Under the pieces are notes generated by a model that ran no database searches, was not told the origin of the DNA, and was given only the letters and a program-made list of their open reading frames with translations. Positions 26,401 to 36,977 of a stretch of 64,000 nucleotides of DNA are shown here, one piece after another (positions within the stretch are counted from its first letter, which is position 1; each line of letters starts with the position of its first letter). Where the stretch lies: the NCBI GenBank assembly GCA_905331475.1, contig CAJNYU010001442.1, positions 310,001 to 374,000 of the forward strand, written 5' to 3'. The DNA comes from Rotaria socialis. Lineage: Eukaryota > Rotifera > Eurotatoria > Philodinida > Philodinidae. The position numbers and the translations under genes were made by a program.

Positions 26401-27887
26401 ATATTTACTGGCAAATGTCGTCAATTATTAGAAGAATGTAGTCTTGATGCCAATTCCAGTACGGTTTTATCATTTTCAAAAATATCATCTGTAAGAGCTG
26501 TTGAAACGCTGCTTAATCTATATTTACTTCATCTTGAACCCAACGAAATAAATTCTGTTATTGATGGTTTAATACATTATTCATTAAAAATTTTTGTACG
26601 AGCTGAAAAGGGCTCGAAGAATGATACGGAAAATACCGATGATGATACATTAGACAATCCAATTGTGGATTTATCAACATGGAATATTAAATCGACATTT
26701 GTAGTTTATTTTCGTTGTCTTTTTAAACATTTTATTATTAAAGCTCGATCAATTAAATTACCTAACGAATCAAAGAAAAAAAATGAACTCGAACAAATCT
26801 GCACAGAATGGTTGGAACTTAATGAATTATTTCGTAAATTTGTATCATTTGTTACGATCGATCAAATATATGCTAAAAATGCCATGGTAAATAAGACATT
26901 TAAAACAATTCTTGGCAGTTAGACTCACCAATGCGCACAACTAGAATACTAAGAGTGAAGTTCAGTACCAGCAAAATGTTCTGATTATGGCTAAATATAG
27001 AGTTTGCGATGTCATTGAATCGAATGAGGATGGATATTTTTAACTTGATAGTTCCGTAGTTAAAAACTTTATGTAGATTGGATTCTAAAGGCGTCCTGTA
27101 GATATTGAAACACAAAATATCACCATGTTCATTCGCTCAGCTAAATGCCTCAAACTGATATTAGTTTCGATTGAGCAAAAAAGTTCTATATCGACTAGTG
27201 GCAAGGAAACCCACAATAATTCGAGAGGTAGTGTTTTGCAAAATTTGCGTCTCATATCGATTCATAATATTCATTAGTTAGCAGTTGCTAAGCGTGAAAA
27301 GATTTTCTTGGGCGAAAGTTTACACCGGATATTTTGCTTTTCTTTTCATGCTATCATCTTGATTTTATCACACTAAATTCACAATCTACATATCATTGTA
27401 GGTTATTTCAACAGTTCTTCGCTGTTCGAAACAATATATTGATGTATTTCGAGCTCGTTCAATGCCAACATTAGATCTCTACTTTTTGCACGATACACAT
27501 GGAACAAAACAGCTATTAACTGTATTACAAAAATCAACTCGCCTTTTACAATCACTTTGCAATATGGTTAAAAAAGATCAGAAACATATGTCTTGTATAC
27601 GTTTAATACCAGTATTGAAGCGTACACTTGAAATGCTAATGTGCCGAGCGAAATTAATGGTTGATATTAATAATTGTCCAGCCAATGTATTTTGTATTGG
27701 TCAATTGAAAGCTAAAGATTTGAAGGGAAATGAATTAACTGACACGACGTATCGTCAACAACAAGAAGAAGAGGAAAATTCTTCGATCATGGATGAAGAT
27801 TCAAGCGATGTACGACCAGATCAAGATGAAGATGATGACGAAGAAGAACAGGGCGACGGTGAAGAAGAAGAAGAAGATAATGAATGA
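20408..27887 (+). CDS. FANCD2: Fanconi anaemia group D2 protein
   Basis: FANCD2 pairs with FANCI, is monoubiquitinated by the Fanconi core complex and clamps DNA during interstrand-crosslink repair. Exons: 20408-20644, 21223-22013, 22524-23205, 23265-23463, 23853-24759, 24812-24930, 25136-25272, 25451-26259, 26386-26886 and 27402-27887, about 1,620 residues (human 1,451). The start of the homology is NMFVTRILDECGLEIK. The ubiquitin-site region reads YKEKARGVFGAIEIF, aligning by eye with the vertebrate FKYKLIGIIGAV block, so the acceptor Lys (human K561) appears kept. Further matches are CPQTLALFYDELATI, STFVVYFRCLFKHF and the very clear C-terminal PVLKRTLEMLMCRAKLM, NNCPANVFCIGQLKAKDL, ending in an acidic tail as in vertebrates. 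Oddity: with ordinary GT-AG sites the 25272/25451 junction is one base out of phase. All other joins keep frame. A micro-exon, unusual donor or local error is possible. Confidence 0.93.
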
Positions 27888-28096
27888 ATGAATGATGTAT
27901 ATTCGTCAGATTTATAAATATATATTTTTTTATTGATCGTCTGTAAATGTTCATGTAAAAAAAATAGATAATATAGTCAGATACAATAAAATGATACAAG
28001 CAAAAAAAAACTGTTCTCATTCTGCTTAATATGTTTCTCAAAAGAAAATTCATTATTTAACAAAAAAAAACACATATTTGATCATTTTGTTTCAGA
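27888..28096. other. Short FANCD2-ALG6 spacer
   Basis: Only about 209 bases lie between the FANCD2 stop and the ALG6 ATG. AATAAA at about 27984 is a candidate polyadenylation signal for FANCD2. The ALG6 start is preceded by TTTTGTTTCAG, which looks like an acceptor, so an upstream leader exon or trans-splicing of a leader is possible; this is inference. Confidence 0.4.
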
Positions 28097-30723
28097 ATGG
28101 ATTATCTTCTGTTTATCGGATTACTTTCATCGGCTATCGCTATGCGATGGATTGTTGCTCGATATCCTTATTCAGGTAAATTTTGAAGTCAGCAATTGTA
28201 AAAGAGAACTTTCAGTTCATTTGAAAATAGTTCGCCAGAAAATTCTTTTTTTTCTGTTCATGTTCTTTCATTGTAACTAATAATACCGGAGAGATAGTCT
28301 CGTACCGAAGACGATTTTTAGTTGACATATGCTTATAATTGACAAAAAGTGGTGTCACATTTGTGCCATTAAAAAAATTGTTTATACTCTTTATTCAAGG
28401 TTATAACAAACCGCCCATGTTTGGTGATTTTGAAGCTCAACGTCATTGGATGGAAGTAACAGTCAATTTACCCATTAATGAATGGTGAACGAGCAGAAAA
28501 AAAAAATGAAACAATCATTTTTATGCTTCTTTATATTTTAGGTATCAAAATTCTTCTTCTAATAATTTAACATATTGGGGTTTAGATTATCCATTGTTAA
28601 CAGCTTATCATGCATATATTTGCGGATGGATGTGAGTCTTCTAGAATAGTTTATAATGCCTATTTTGAGAAAAAAAAACGAATTCATTTTAAGTTCTAAC
28701 AAAATCAATCCGACATGGTGTGCTTTGAAAGAATCCCACGGACATGAAAGTAGTTCACATAAACTATTTATGCGGTATACTGGTTAGTAAAGAGAAAAGA
28801 ATTGAAATTACTTTACAAAAAAATAATAACTTTTTTATATTAGTTTTTATCGCTGATCTTCTGATCTATTATCCAGCTGTCTTTTATGTCTATCGATCGG
28901 ATGTTCTCAATAAGAATGTTGCAACAAAAAAAGTTTATACCTTTATTTTCTTCGAACTCCGCATACAATTTGTTTTCTTCTTTCTAGTTAACTGTATTAC
29001 TGACAAATCTATTTTATCCACTTTTAATTCTTATTGATCATGGACATTTTCAATATAATTCCATAAGTCTTGGTTTAGCATTAATTGCATTTGTAATGGC
29101 TACTCAATCGAATTCATTTCTAACTTCAGCTTTTTTCTTTACCTTATCACTGAATTATAAACAAATGGAACTCTACCATGCTGTACCAATATTTGTCTAT
29201 TTATTATCGGCCTATTGTTTTGAACAGAGAAAAATCAAGTAAGAATTATTTTGAATTAGTTTACGCTAATTAATTATTATTCATGTTTTTTAATTAAGGT
29301 TGAAAGCATTTTTATCATTGGGAACAATTGTAATTTTAACATTTTTCATCATATGGGTACCTGTATTACAACATGATCCAATTGCTGTCCTGAAAAGACT
29401 TTTTCCGTTCGAAAGAGGTTTATATGAAGTAAAATTTTGTTTTTCTGTTGAATTTTTTAAAAGAATGTTTGATCATTGAATTTCTCAGGATAAAGTTGCT
29501 AATTTTTGGTGTACGATCAATCTAGTTGTTAAACTTCGATCGAAATTTACTCACGAAGCCTTAGCTAAAATATGGTAAAAAAAATTGATTTTCTTTTTAA
29601 TTATGTTTATTTAGGATAAAAATTTTTAGTTTATTGACAACTTCACTGTCTATTTTACCATCGTGTTTGATGCTTTTTCGACGACCTACAGTTCGAAATT
29701 TTTACATCAGTCTGGCAAGTTTTAATTCGGACGAAAAAAAATTATACTAATTATAATTCCTAATTAACTTTTAGTTCAATGTTTCACTTTGCTTTTATTT
29801 ATTTTCATTTCAAGTTCATGAAAAAACAATTTTACTGCCATGTTTGTACGTATTTTGTTTTGCAATTTTATTTAATATCAAAATAAATATGTATTATAGA
29901 CCATTAATGTTACTGACAGCAACATATCCCATTGAATGTTTTTCGTTTTTGCAATTTTCTATGATCAGGTAAGAGAGCTCATATTGCGTCAAATTTCAAG
30001 CGTTTCTATACGAATATAAGTTAAATAATTCTCAAGTATGGAAGTCTCTGCTCAATGTTTGTTTAAAATGTGAAGCAAACTTGACAAGGAGGTCTGAATA
30101 TAGATCTGCGTGATCACATTTGTTTTGGTCTCAACTTCGGGACTAGTTTTGTATGTCTCTCTCATCCTGAAGTATAAATATGAGAGCTTGCGTTCACCAA
30201 TTATGACAAGTATCTTTCCTTGAAAGCACCAAAACAGCCATTTTAGTTTCTTTATCGAAACGCAATTTTTGTATTTGACGATTCTTCAGAATTGAATTCA
30301 TAAATCTTTGTCTTGTTTTTAGTGTGTTTCCTCTAATGATTAAAGATGATCTAGTACTTATCTTCTGGTTAACATTCATCGGTTTTTCAATTCTTGCTTT
30401 ACAACGAATATACGTACATTTAAATCAAGTATCACTATTTCAATTATTTTTCGTATGTTCTAATCATCGATTTCATTTTTGTTTCCAAAAAAAAGTCAAT
30501 TATTGATAAATTTTCTTTTCAGTCAATATTATGCATAACTGCAACACTTCCATTATTAATCGCTGCTATTTATATTCAACCACCATCACGTTATCCAGAT
30601 CTATGGGTTGTTCTTATCAGTGTTTGTTCATGTATTTACTTCTTGATCATACTGGTTCAATTTCATATATATCAGTTTAAAGAAACAACATTCAAACAAA
30701 ATCCAATAAAAAAGACTAACTAA
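28097..30723 (+). CDS. ALG6: Dolichyl-P-Glc:Man9GlcNAc2-PP-dolichol alpha-1,3-glucosyltransferase
   Basis: ALG6 adds the first glucose to the lipid-linked oligosaccharide in the ER membrane, preparing it for transfer to proteins. Thirteen exons keep frame: 28097-28175, 28400-28484, 28542-28631, 28694-28782, 28844-28932, 28988-29238, 29299-29428, 29489-29574, 29630-29714, 29775-29845, 29900-29968, 30323-30452 and 30523-30723, about 484 residues. Diagnostic segments are [21 protein letters not shown] with the luminal catalytic Asp, [76 protein letters not shown] and [13 protein letters not shown]. Multiple hydrophobic helices fit a multi-pass ER enzyme. Intron 9 begins with GC rather than GT (29715-29774). 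The 354-nt intron 29969-30322 is long for this gene. Confidence 0.96.
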
Positions 30724-30885
30724 ATTTGCTCTTTTATCTTGTTGTTGATTATGATTTTTTCTTTATTCATTACTTGACATATTATTAAGTATATGATGGG
30801 ATCGTAAACTCACACGCACACACTCTCACACAGACGGAATCGTAAAAATATATGTCTTTAATGAATTCTATTGAAAGAATTGTTT

Positions 30886-33800
30886 TTAGAAAGTTGGTTG
30901 AAGTATTGGACGAATGCCACTTGCATCCATGTTAAGTAATTGTTGATTACGATCAGTTTCTGTACTTGGTGCTATTTCGGTATTAAGACGGCGTCGAGTA
31001 TCTAATGCTCGGTTTTCAAGCATAATTGAATTTGATTTTACAGCAATTTCATCTTCAATGCGATGTAATTGTTGTTGAAGAATATTCCATGCATGTCTAA
31101 ATAGATTATTTAGAAAATAAAAGAACCATTGTATATTCGTTATGTTACTTGGTTTGTTTTAATTGATCCTCTAAGGCACGTTTTTCAGCTTTTAGTTGTT
31201 GAATTTCATCGCATAACTAAATTTTTAATAGGAAATTATCGAATTGAAAAGATCCATTTAAAACATACTCCATATGAAACTTCATCGCGAACTAAATCCA
31301 TGCCAGGTCTACTATGACGATTTTCTTGTCGTGTCATAGCTAATTTAATCATTGGCTCTTTATCTAGAATACAGGAAGTAATTGTGTTGATAATATCTAT
31401 AAAGATTTATTAGTTACCTCGAATAGATTTTTCCAAACGATCAATATCATTTTCATTGCTAAGAATTTCTTCTTCCGTCTAAAATAGAAAACCGATGTCC
31501 ATCAATATGAAACATGATTTCATCGCTTATCGAACAAAATGGATTTCTTTACTATATTTTACTTTAATCCTCTTTCGGAGTAATTTATTTCTTAGAATAA
31601 AACATTCGTATTCGACAGAACGTTGAAATTTCTACCCTCTAGACACTGCAATACATTTTTTTCAAAAATCGTACCTGTTTCTTTTGCCATTCAAGTTCTT
31701 TAAGTGCACGTTCAAGTTCATGTAGGCGTTTTCGTAATGCATATTCACTGGCTTTTCCTTGTGATTCAAGATCAGCTGATGATTGACCCATTGTATGAAA
31801 AATACTTTCGCGAAGACGTGTTGATTCATAGACTTAAAGAGACAACATTTTATATTCATTATTGTTGTTTCTGTTTTGGTTGTATTTTTATACTTTCTTT
31901 TTCTGCCCGATCTTTATTATATTTTGAGAAAGCATGCCATTCTTCAGGTGTTATTTGTCCTTTGATTGGTCGGCATGGATCAGGTTTATAACTAATATTT
32001 GGTGAAAATTCATTTAATTGTAAATTCTCTTCGCATATACCAAAAGCTGTATGTTTATCTTGTAAATCCTAAACGATGGGGGAAATATTTTGCTTTTTCA
32101 ATGCAAAGATTTCAATAGAATATACTCGAATTAATTGTTGTTTAGCTTCATTGAGACGAGCAATTTGATCAAAAGCCGTTTGTACTTGTTGATGAAGTTG
32201 TCGTTTGATACCGTCGATCACGTAGACTTCCTATGCAAAAGAATGTTATTATTCTTGTGCGTGCATGTTTCTTTTTTCATTTGATTATTATCTAGTATAC
32301 TGTACATGCCACGTATTCGAACGAATAGTTCAACTCCAGAGACTCGACGACGAGAATTTCGTTTACTAAAACCATCGTCCACCGATGGTAAAGTAAAATT
32401 TGCACTGGAAGAAGCAAAAGTCATCGTTCGGAATAGCAGCGAAGATGATAGCCAACAAAGTCTATCGCATGGAGAAAAATCTTTTCATACTGATGAATGC
32501 CTATTTGAATATATGACTACGATACCACCTATGTATCGTACCTCGGCAAAATTATTAATAAATGATAATCAAATAAGCAATGATGATAATGTATCAACAA
32601 CCGCAGAAAACTCCAATGATAATGAGAAAAAATCTCTATCACCAAATATTTATCATATTGAATTAACATCAAGTGACGATGAAAAATCTACGCCACATTA
32701 TGTAAGTTGTCTGGATATTAAACCTAATTATCAATATAATTATTATGATTATCGTCGTCGTCGTACAAGTTCTTTACCAAGTTCTACAATTATATTCGAC
32801 CTTGCAAGTCAAAGAAAAATCAGCTATCATCGAAGTTCAAGTTTAAACAGTTTAACACGGTGGCAAAATAATCCGTACAAAATAATTTCTCTTTTCAATC
32901 GTCAATATCATTGTCAACCGATATCAGAATTCGATGGCAATAAAATTCTCTTAGCTAATTCAACACACATTGATATTTATAATCTTGAAACAGGTCAATG
33001 TGATGAAAAACTATGTTTTCAATCACCAAATATTAATTACATCGCTACATGTTATAATAAATATAAAAATGAATTGTTAGTTGCATCAACATCGAATTTA
33101 TATATCTATAATTTTCAAAAATCTAAAGTTAAATACGATATTATTCTACCGGGCTATCCATTCAGTCTCGATCACAATCATAGAATTCGATATCTAGCAT
33201 GTAATATGTCCTCTATATATCATGGCTATTTTTCTTTTACGTCTACATGTACTTCAACTGTTCTTTCTCGTTTATCGCAATATGGTTGTAAGCATGTTTG
33301 TGATCTTGAATTCGATGATGGTACAATGCATGGTTTGCATGCATTTGAAAATTATATTGGTGTTGTTATACGATATGGTCGATATTCATCAAAACAACAT
33401 GAAGAATATTCTCTGTATGTTTACGATTCATTACTTGATAGACAAGTTTACATGATTGATTTAAATGATATCGGCTGTATAACGTGTTTAACTGGTTATG
33501 AACGTACATTAGATTGGATACTATGTGATTTTAAAAAACAACGAATTATATTTGTTAATCAAGAGTCAACTGAATTTGTTCAATTTAACGAAAAAATAAA
33601 TCAATGTAAAATATTAGATGAATCAAATTACTTAGCTATTTGGCTTGCAAATCGTATATTTATTTATACGATTGAATAACTTACTTTTTTCAATTCACGT
33701 TCAGCTTCATCGTCAACATTATCAATAGCTTTGCGGCCATCACGTGTGACATGATTTTCCAACGTGACATCTTTAATGAAAATTTTCATACGCTTTTAGT

Positions 33801-34688
33801 TTTTGTTTTTGTTTTTTTCGATTAGTTAATAATTTACCTAGTGGACTACGCATATGTTCCAAATAACGTTCACATTGTTCTTTAGCTGCCTGAATTGCTT
33901 GAACTTCACGATCAACATCTTGAATTGTATATTCAAGAGTTTTACGCCATTTATCAACTTCATCAAGTCGATCAGAAATACGTACATCACTGAAATAGAG
34001 ACAAATAAAGTTCGATAAACGCCTGATCATGGATATCGATTGAAGAGAAATCAAATATTAACTAAGTAAAGTGACGATGATAACTCAGCTGATCATTCTC
34101 TTCTGTATGCTTTTGCCTAATATAGCTTCAGTACGGATCTCCTATCCGTTGGTAGATGAAATTCTTATAGAAGATCTGGTTAGACCAAAGATCTTACTCG
34201 CGATTCTTTTCTGCGTTTGGCGTAAACTATTTTTTCGTAAGAGAGCCAACAATAAGCTTTTGAATAAGAAATAAAAAGTTATGATACATTTTACCACTTA
34301 GAAGAACATTTTCATCTTAGCAACAATTATATGTTAACATTGTGAGAATGAAGTCTAATTATATCTTTAACAGTCAACGTACTTATCGTGTTTATTCCAC
34401 CATGATTCATTGTATGTTTCATTAATCAATCTTCGGCCATCTTGTCGTACTTGATGTGATACATTTCTACTACGTTCGGCATCAAATGAAATAGCATAGC
34501 TAACGGACAAAAACGAAAAGAGTTGCAATAGAAAACTTGAACATTTAACAAAAGGCTTACTTATGATTGAACCAATCTGGTACATTGTATTTAGCGCGGG
34601 GCTTTTGTTCAAGTGTTGGATGAATTGTATGTACGGCAACTTCTGATCGAGGTTTTAGTGGTTTTGAAAGTGCATTAAATCCACTCAT
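30886..34688 (-). CDS. Tektin (axonemal microtubule inner protein), TEKT4-like
   Basis: Tektins are coiled-coil filament proteins lining ciliary doublet microtubules. Eleven exons, all in phase, read from high to low: 34561-34688, 34383-34499, 33838-33989, 33685-33770, 32126-32230, 31894-32068, 31675-31832, 31418-31478, 31269-31363, 31149-31216 and 30886-31096, 451 residues, the normal family length. The N-terminus holds KYNVPDWFNHNYAISFDAER, followed by heptad-rich helices (DRLDEVDKWRKTLEYTIQDV, YALRKRLHELERALKELEWQ). The tektin nonapeptide loop appears as RPGMDLVRD instead of the usual RPNVELCRD, within MTRQENRHSRPGMDLVRDEV. The N-terminal WF-N motif suggests TEKT4, but I am not certain of the paralogue. 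Intron 32231-33684 (1.45 kb) contains a separate gene on the other strand. Confidence 0.93.
32306..33679 (+). CDS. Nested single-exon gene, predicted beta-propeller-like protein
   Basis: A 457-codon uninterrupted frame on the plus strand, lying wholly inside an intron of the minus-strand tektin gene. I do not recognise the family. The first 150 residues are hydrophilic and Ser/Asp-rich (MPRIRTNSSTPETRRREFRL). The rest looks like repeated four-strand blades: GNKILLANSTHIDIYNLETG, NELLVASTSNLYIYNF, HAFENYIGVVIRYGR, YSLYVYDSLLDRQVYMIDL, LDWILCDFKKQRIIFVNQ and YLAIWLANRIFIYTIE. The repeating hydrophobic-polar pattern with terminal Y/F-I-Y motifs suggests a WD40- or NHL-type propeller; this is inference from pattern. 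The length and codon-like composition argue against chance. Its TAA (33677-33679) sits at the tektin splice donor (GTAAGTTATT on the minus strand). Expression could interfere with tektin splicing. Confidence 0.75.
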   Translation: MPRIRTNSSTPETRRREFRLLKPSSTDGKVKFALEEAKVIVRNSSEDDSQQSLSHGEKSFHTDECLFEYMTTIPPMYRTSAKLLINDNQISNDDNVSTTAENSNDNEKKSLSPNIYHIELTSSDDEKSTPHYVSCLDIKPNYQYNYYDYRRRRTSSLPSSTIIFDLASQRKISYHRSSSLNSLTRWQNNPYKIISLFNRQYHCQPISEFDGNKILLANSTHIDIYNLETGQCDEKLCFQSPNINYIATCYNKYKNELLVASTSNLYIYNFQKSKVKYDIILPGYPFSLDHNHRIRYLACNMSSIYHGYFSFTSTCTSTVLSRLSQYGCKHVCDLEFDDGTMHGLHAFENYIGVVIRYGRYSSKQHEEYSLYVYDSLLDRQVYMIDLNDIGCITCLTGYERTLDWILCDFKKQRIIFVNQESTEFVQFNEKINQCKILDESNYLAIWLANRIFIYTIE

Positions 34689-34977
34689 TATAAAAAAATT
34701 GATTCTCTTCTATTCCAGAGTAAGATTTCAAGAAAAATAGAAGTAATAACAATGTTGGCAGCTGATTTCTAGTATACGCGCAGGTTATGTTTGCTTGCCA
34801 TTCTTACTTATATCTCTATGGATAACCTTGACAACTAGCATTGTTTGCCTAAAAGATTCTGTTTAGAGTAAACCTTTGAGAGATATGTTAATTTATATGT
34901 TTTTGTTAATTTATCTATAGTAAAATTTACAAAAGAAAACTGTAGAGAGAGAGGTCGCTAGGTGTTCAGAAAAAAAA

Positions 34978-36889
34978 TCAAGTCAGCTTTCTAGTCCATT
35001 CTATTAGTAGCATATTAATTTGTTCAACAACACATGAATTAACCTTGAAATCATTGATCATAATTTCAGTAAAATTCTGTTGACCGTGTTCTAAAAATAA
35101 TCGAATTAAATCTTCGATTGATTGAATATTATATTGGCGCATTAATAAACAACTCGTTTTCGATAATAATCTATTTAATACATTAATCAAATGAGAAGAC
35201 CTGGTCGAACATTCTTCGTTCTCATAATATTTGCGTGCTATGGGTTCACCCAATGTTTTACCGAATTGTTTACCACGATGTAAAATTACACCATCAGATA
35301 CTCGTTCATTCGAATTTGTAATATTATTACCTTTGAGCAGAGCAATTTGATTCGAATTGAAACTTTCGTCATGCTAAAATTTTTACAATAGTTTATCTTA
35401 TTCAACATGAAAATGTTGACAATAAAAATCGTTCAAGGATAGAGCTTATTTGAAACGATAATTTCGTATTTTGATTAGAATAAATATCCTCGAGTATCAT
35501 ATTCTTTTATATTTGAATAAGCAAGTTTGTACGACATAAACATTTGCGTAGATCAAGATTTATCATTATTGCATAAAAACATACTCGAAGAAAAAAAGGT
35601 TCAGTAATGTCTAAGAAGAGGAGTATCCATCGGTATATATTATCTATATTGAATGATATAGAGATGATGAAAGAGGTTTACCAAATCAGAAACAAGCAAA
35701 TGATGCTAACTTATTTCTTAATTCTTTACTTTGATTTCTCAGTAGTTTTAGAGACATTTCTCTCTTTGATACTTTTATCAATATAGACTCATTATCAAAT
35801 CTAATAATACTTTTGTAAATAGCGAGAAAATCAGTTTGAATATTTTAATAATACTGAATATATCTGACATCTTTTTATCCTCTCTTAGAATTATCTTCCT
35901 TTGTGCACACAAAACATTCAAATGGCCAGTCATACTTTTTTAAATGATTGCGAATGTATATTCTGATAGATATCCTGTTGAATCAATGTCTTAGATTTAC
36001 TATTATCAAATGAAATTGAATCTTGTAATGTAGCTGATTGTTTTTCATTATTTGAACATGATTCACTTAAAACTTTGGATAAATTATCTACACATAAATT
36101 TACATTTTTTAATATTATATTTCTCATTAAATTATTTTGATTTGAATCTAAAATTTTCAAATGAAACAATAATCTCTTCAATGGGCATTTTTTCGCAATT
36201 AACCTAATATTTTATCACAACAAAATCGTTTTTGATTATTATTATTATTTTCAGTTATACTGGATTTTTTCTTGTTAAGTACACCAATCGGTATGGTATC
36301 ATCATTTCGTATTGGATTGTATAAGGTTAACGAATCAAATGTATTATCGTATTCATCATTAAGATTTGAAAGAACTATCTCTGATGAAACGTTAGAAATT
36401 CCATTAATTTCCTGAAAAATTAATATTTAGTTTAATAATCTCATAGATCTCTATTCGTACATTCTGAATTCCAACACTAAATTTTATCGATTTATGTTCA
36501 TAGATATTAGAATTCTCAATACTAAAACATGGTTTGGTTGATGTTTGTAATAGACGAGCTTTTAATGGCATTGACCAAAAGAAAACAATAGAAAAATTGC
36601 GTTTAAAAATCGAATCATTAGCTTTTAGTTTATTGATTTCTATAGGTAATTTTAATTGATTTTGATTTATAAATCGAATAGAAGTTTTGTTTTGTTCTGG
36701 TCTAAGAAATGGAGGATACATGTATGAATACGGATGTATAACACATTTAACGACACCTTGTTTATCAGCAATTGTTGACGATACAGTAACTGTTTCATAT
36801 TTTCTATGTAATGATTGTTCATCATCATCAAATACATAAGAAAGTCCTGCAGCACCAGCAACAGCACATGCAGCTGCTGCTAAGATCAT
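34978..36889 (-). CDS. Hypothetical protein divergently transcribed from TERT
   Basis: I do not recognise this protein. A phase-consistent model is 36461-36889, 36283-36411, 35936-36175 and 34978-35373, 397 residues. The N-terminus is a hydrophobic Ala-rich run (MILAAAACAVAGAAGLSYVF) that could be a signal peptide or anchor. Exon 1 contains KCVIHPYSYMYPPFLRP and FSIVFFWSMPLKARLL. The middle is Asn/Ser-rich and disordered. The last exon has an ordered helical region (SSHLINVLNRLLSKTSCLLM, NIQSIEDLIRLFLEHGQQNF, VEQINMLLIEWTRKL). The join at 36176/36282 is the weakest: the frame otherwise runs into a TAA at 36199-36201, so the 3' exons could be a separate gene. The 562-nt intron 35374-35935 is long. 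The start is the only in-frame ATG before stops upstream, 88 bp from the TERT start. Confidence 0.6.
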
Positions 36890-36977
36890 CAATGAATTTT
36901 GTTTGTTTTTAAATAGAGAAAAAAAGCGTTTTTTATCTTTATCTTTTTTTGCTTTGTTGTAGATACGCGGGTAAATA
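36890..36977. promoter_or_regulatory. Putative bidirectional promoter between TERT and the unknown gene
   Basis: Only 88 bases separate the two divergent start codons, so both genes probably share control sequence and 5' UTRs here. The interval is A/T-rich (runs of A and T, TTTGCTTTGTTGTAG). A TTGTAG just upstream of the TERT ATG could be a splice acceptor. No TATA box is evident. The call rests on geometry only. Confidence 0.35.

Noticed and set aside
31704-31991. Plus-strand frame of 95 codons within tektin
   Set aside because: Antisense to two tektin coding exons and the intron between them.
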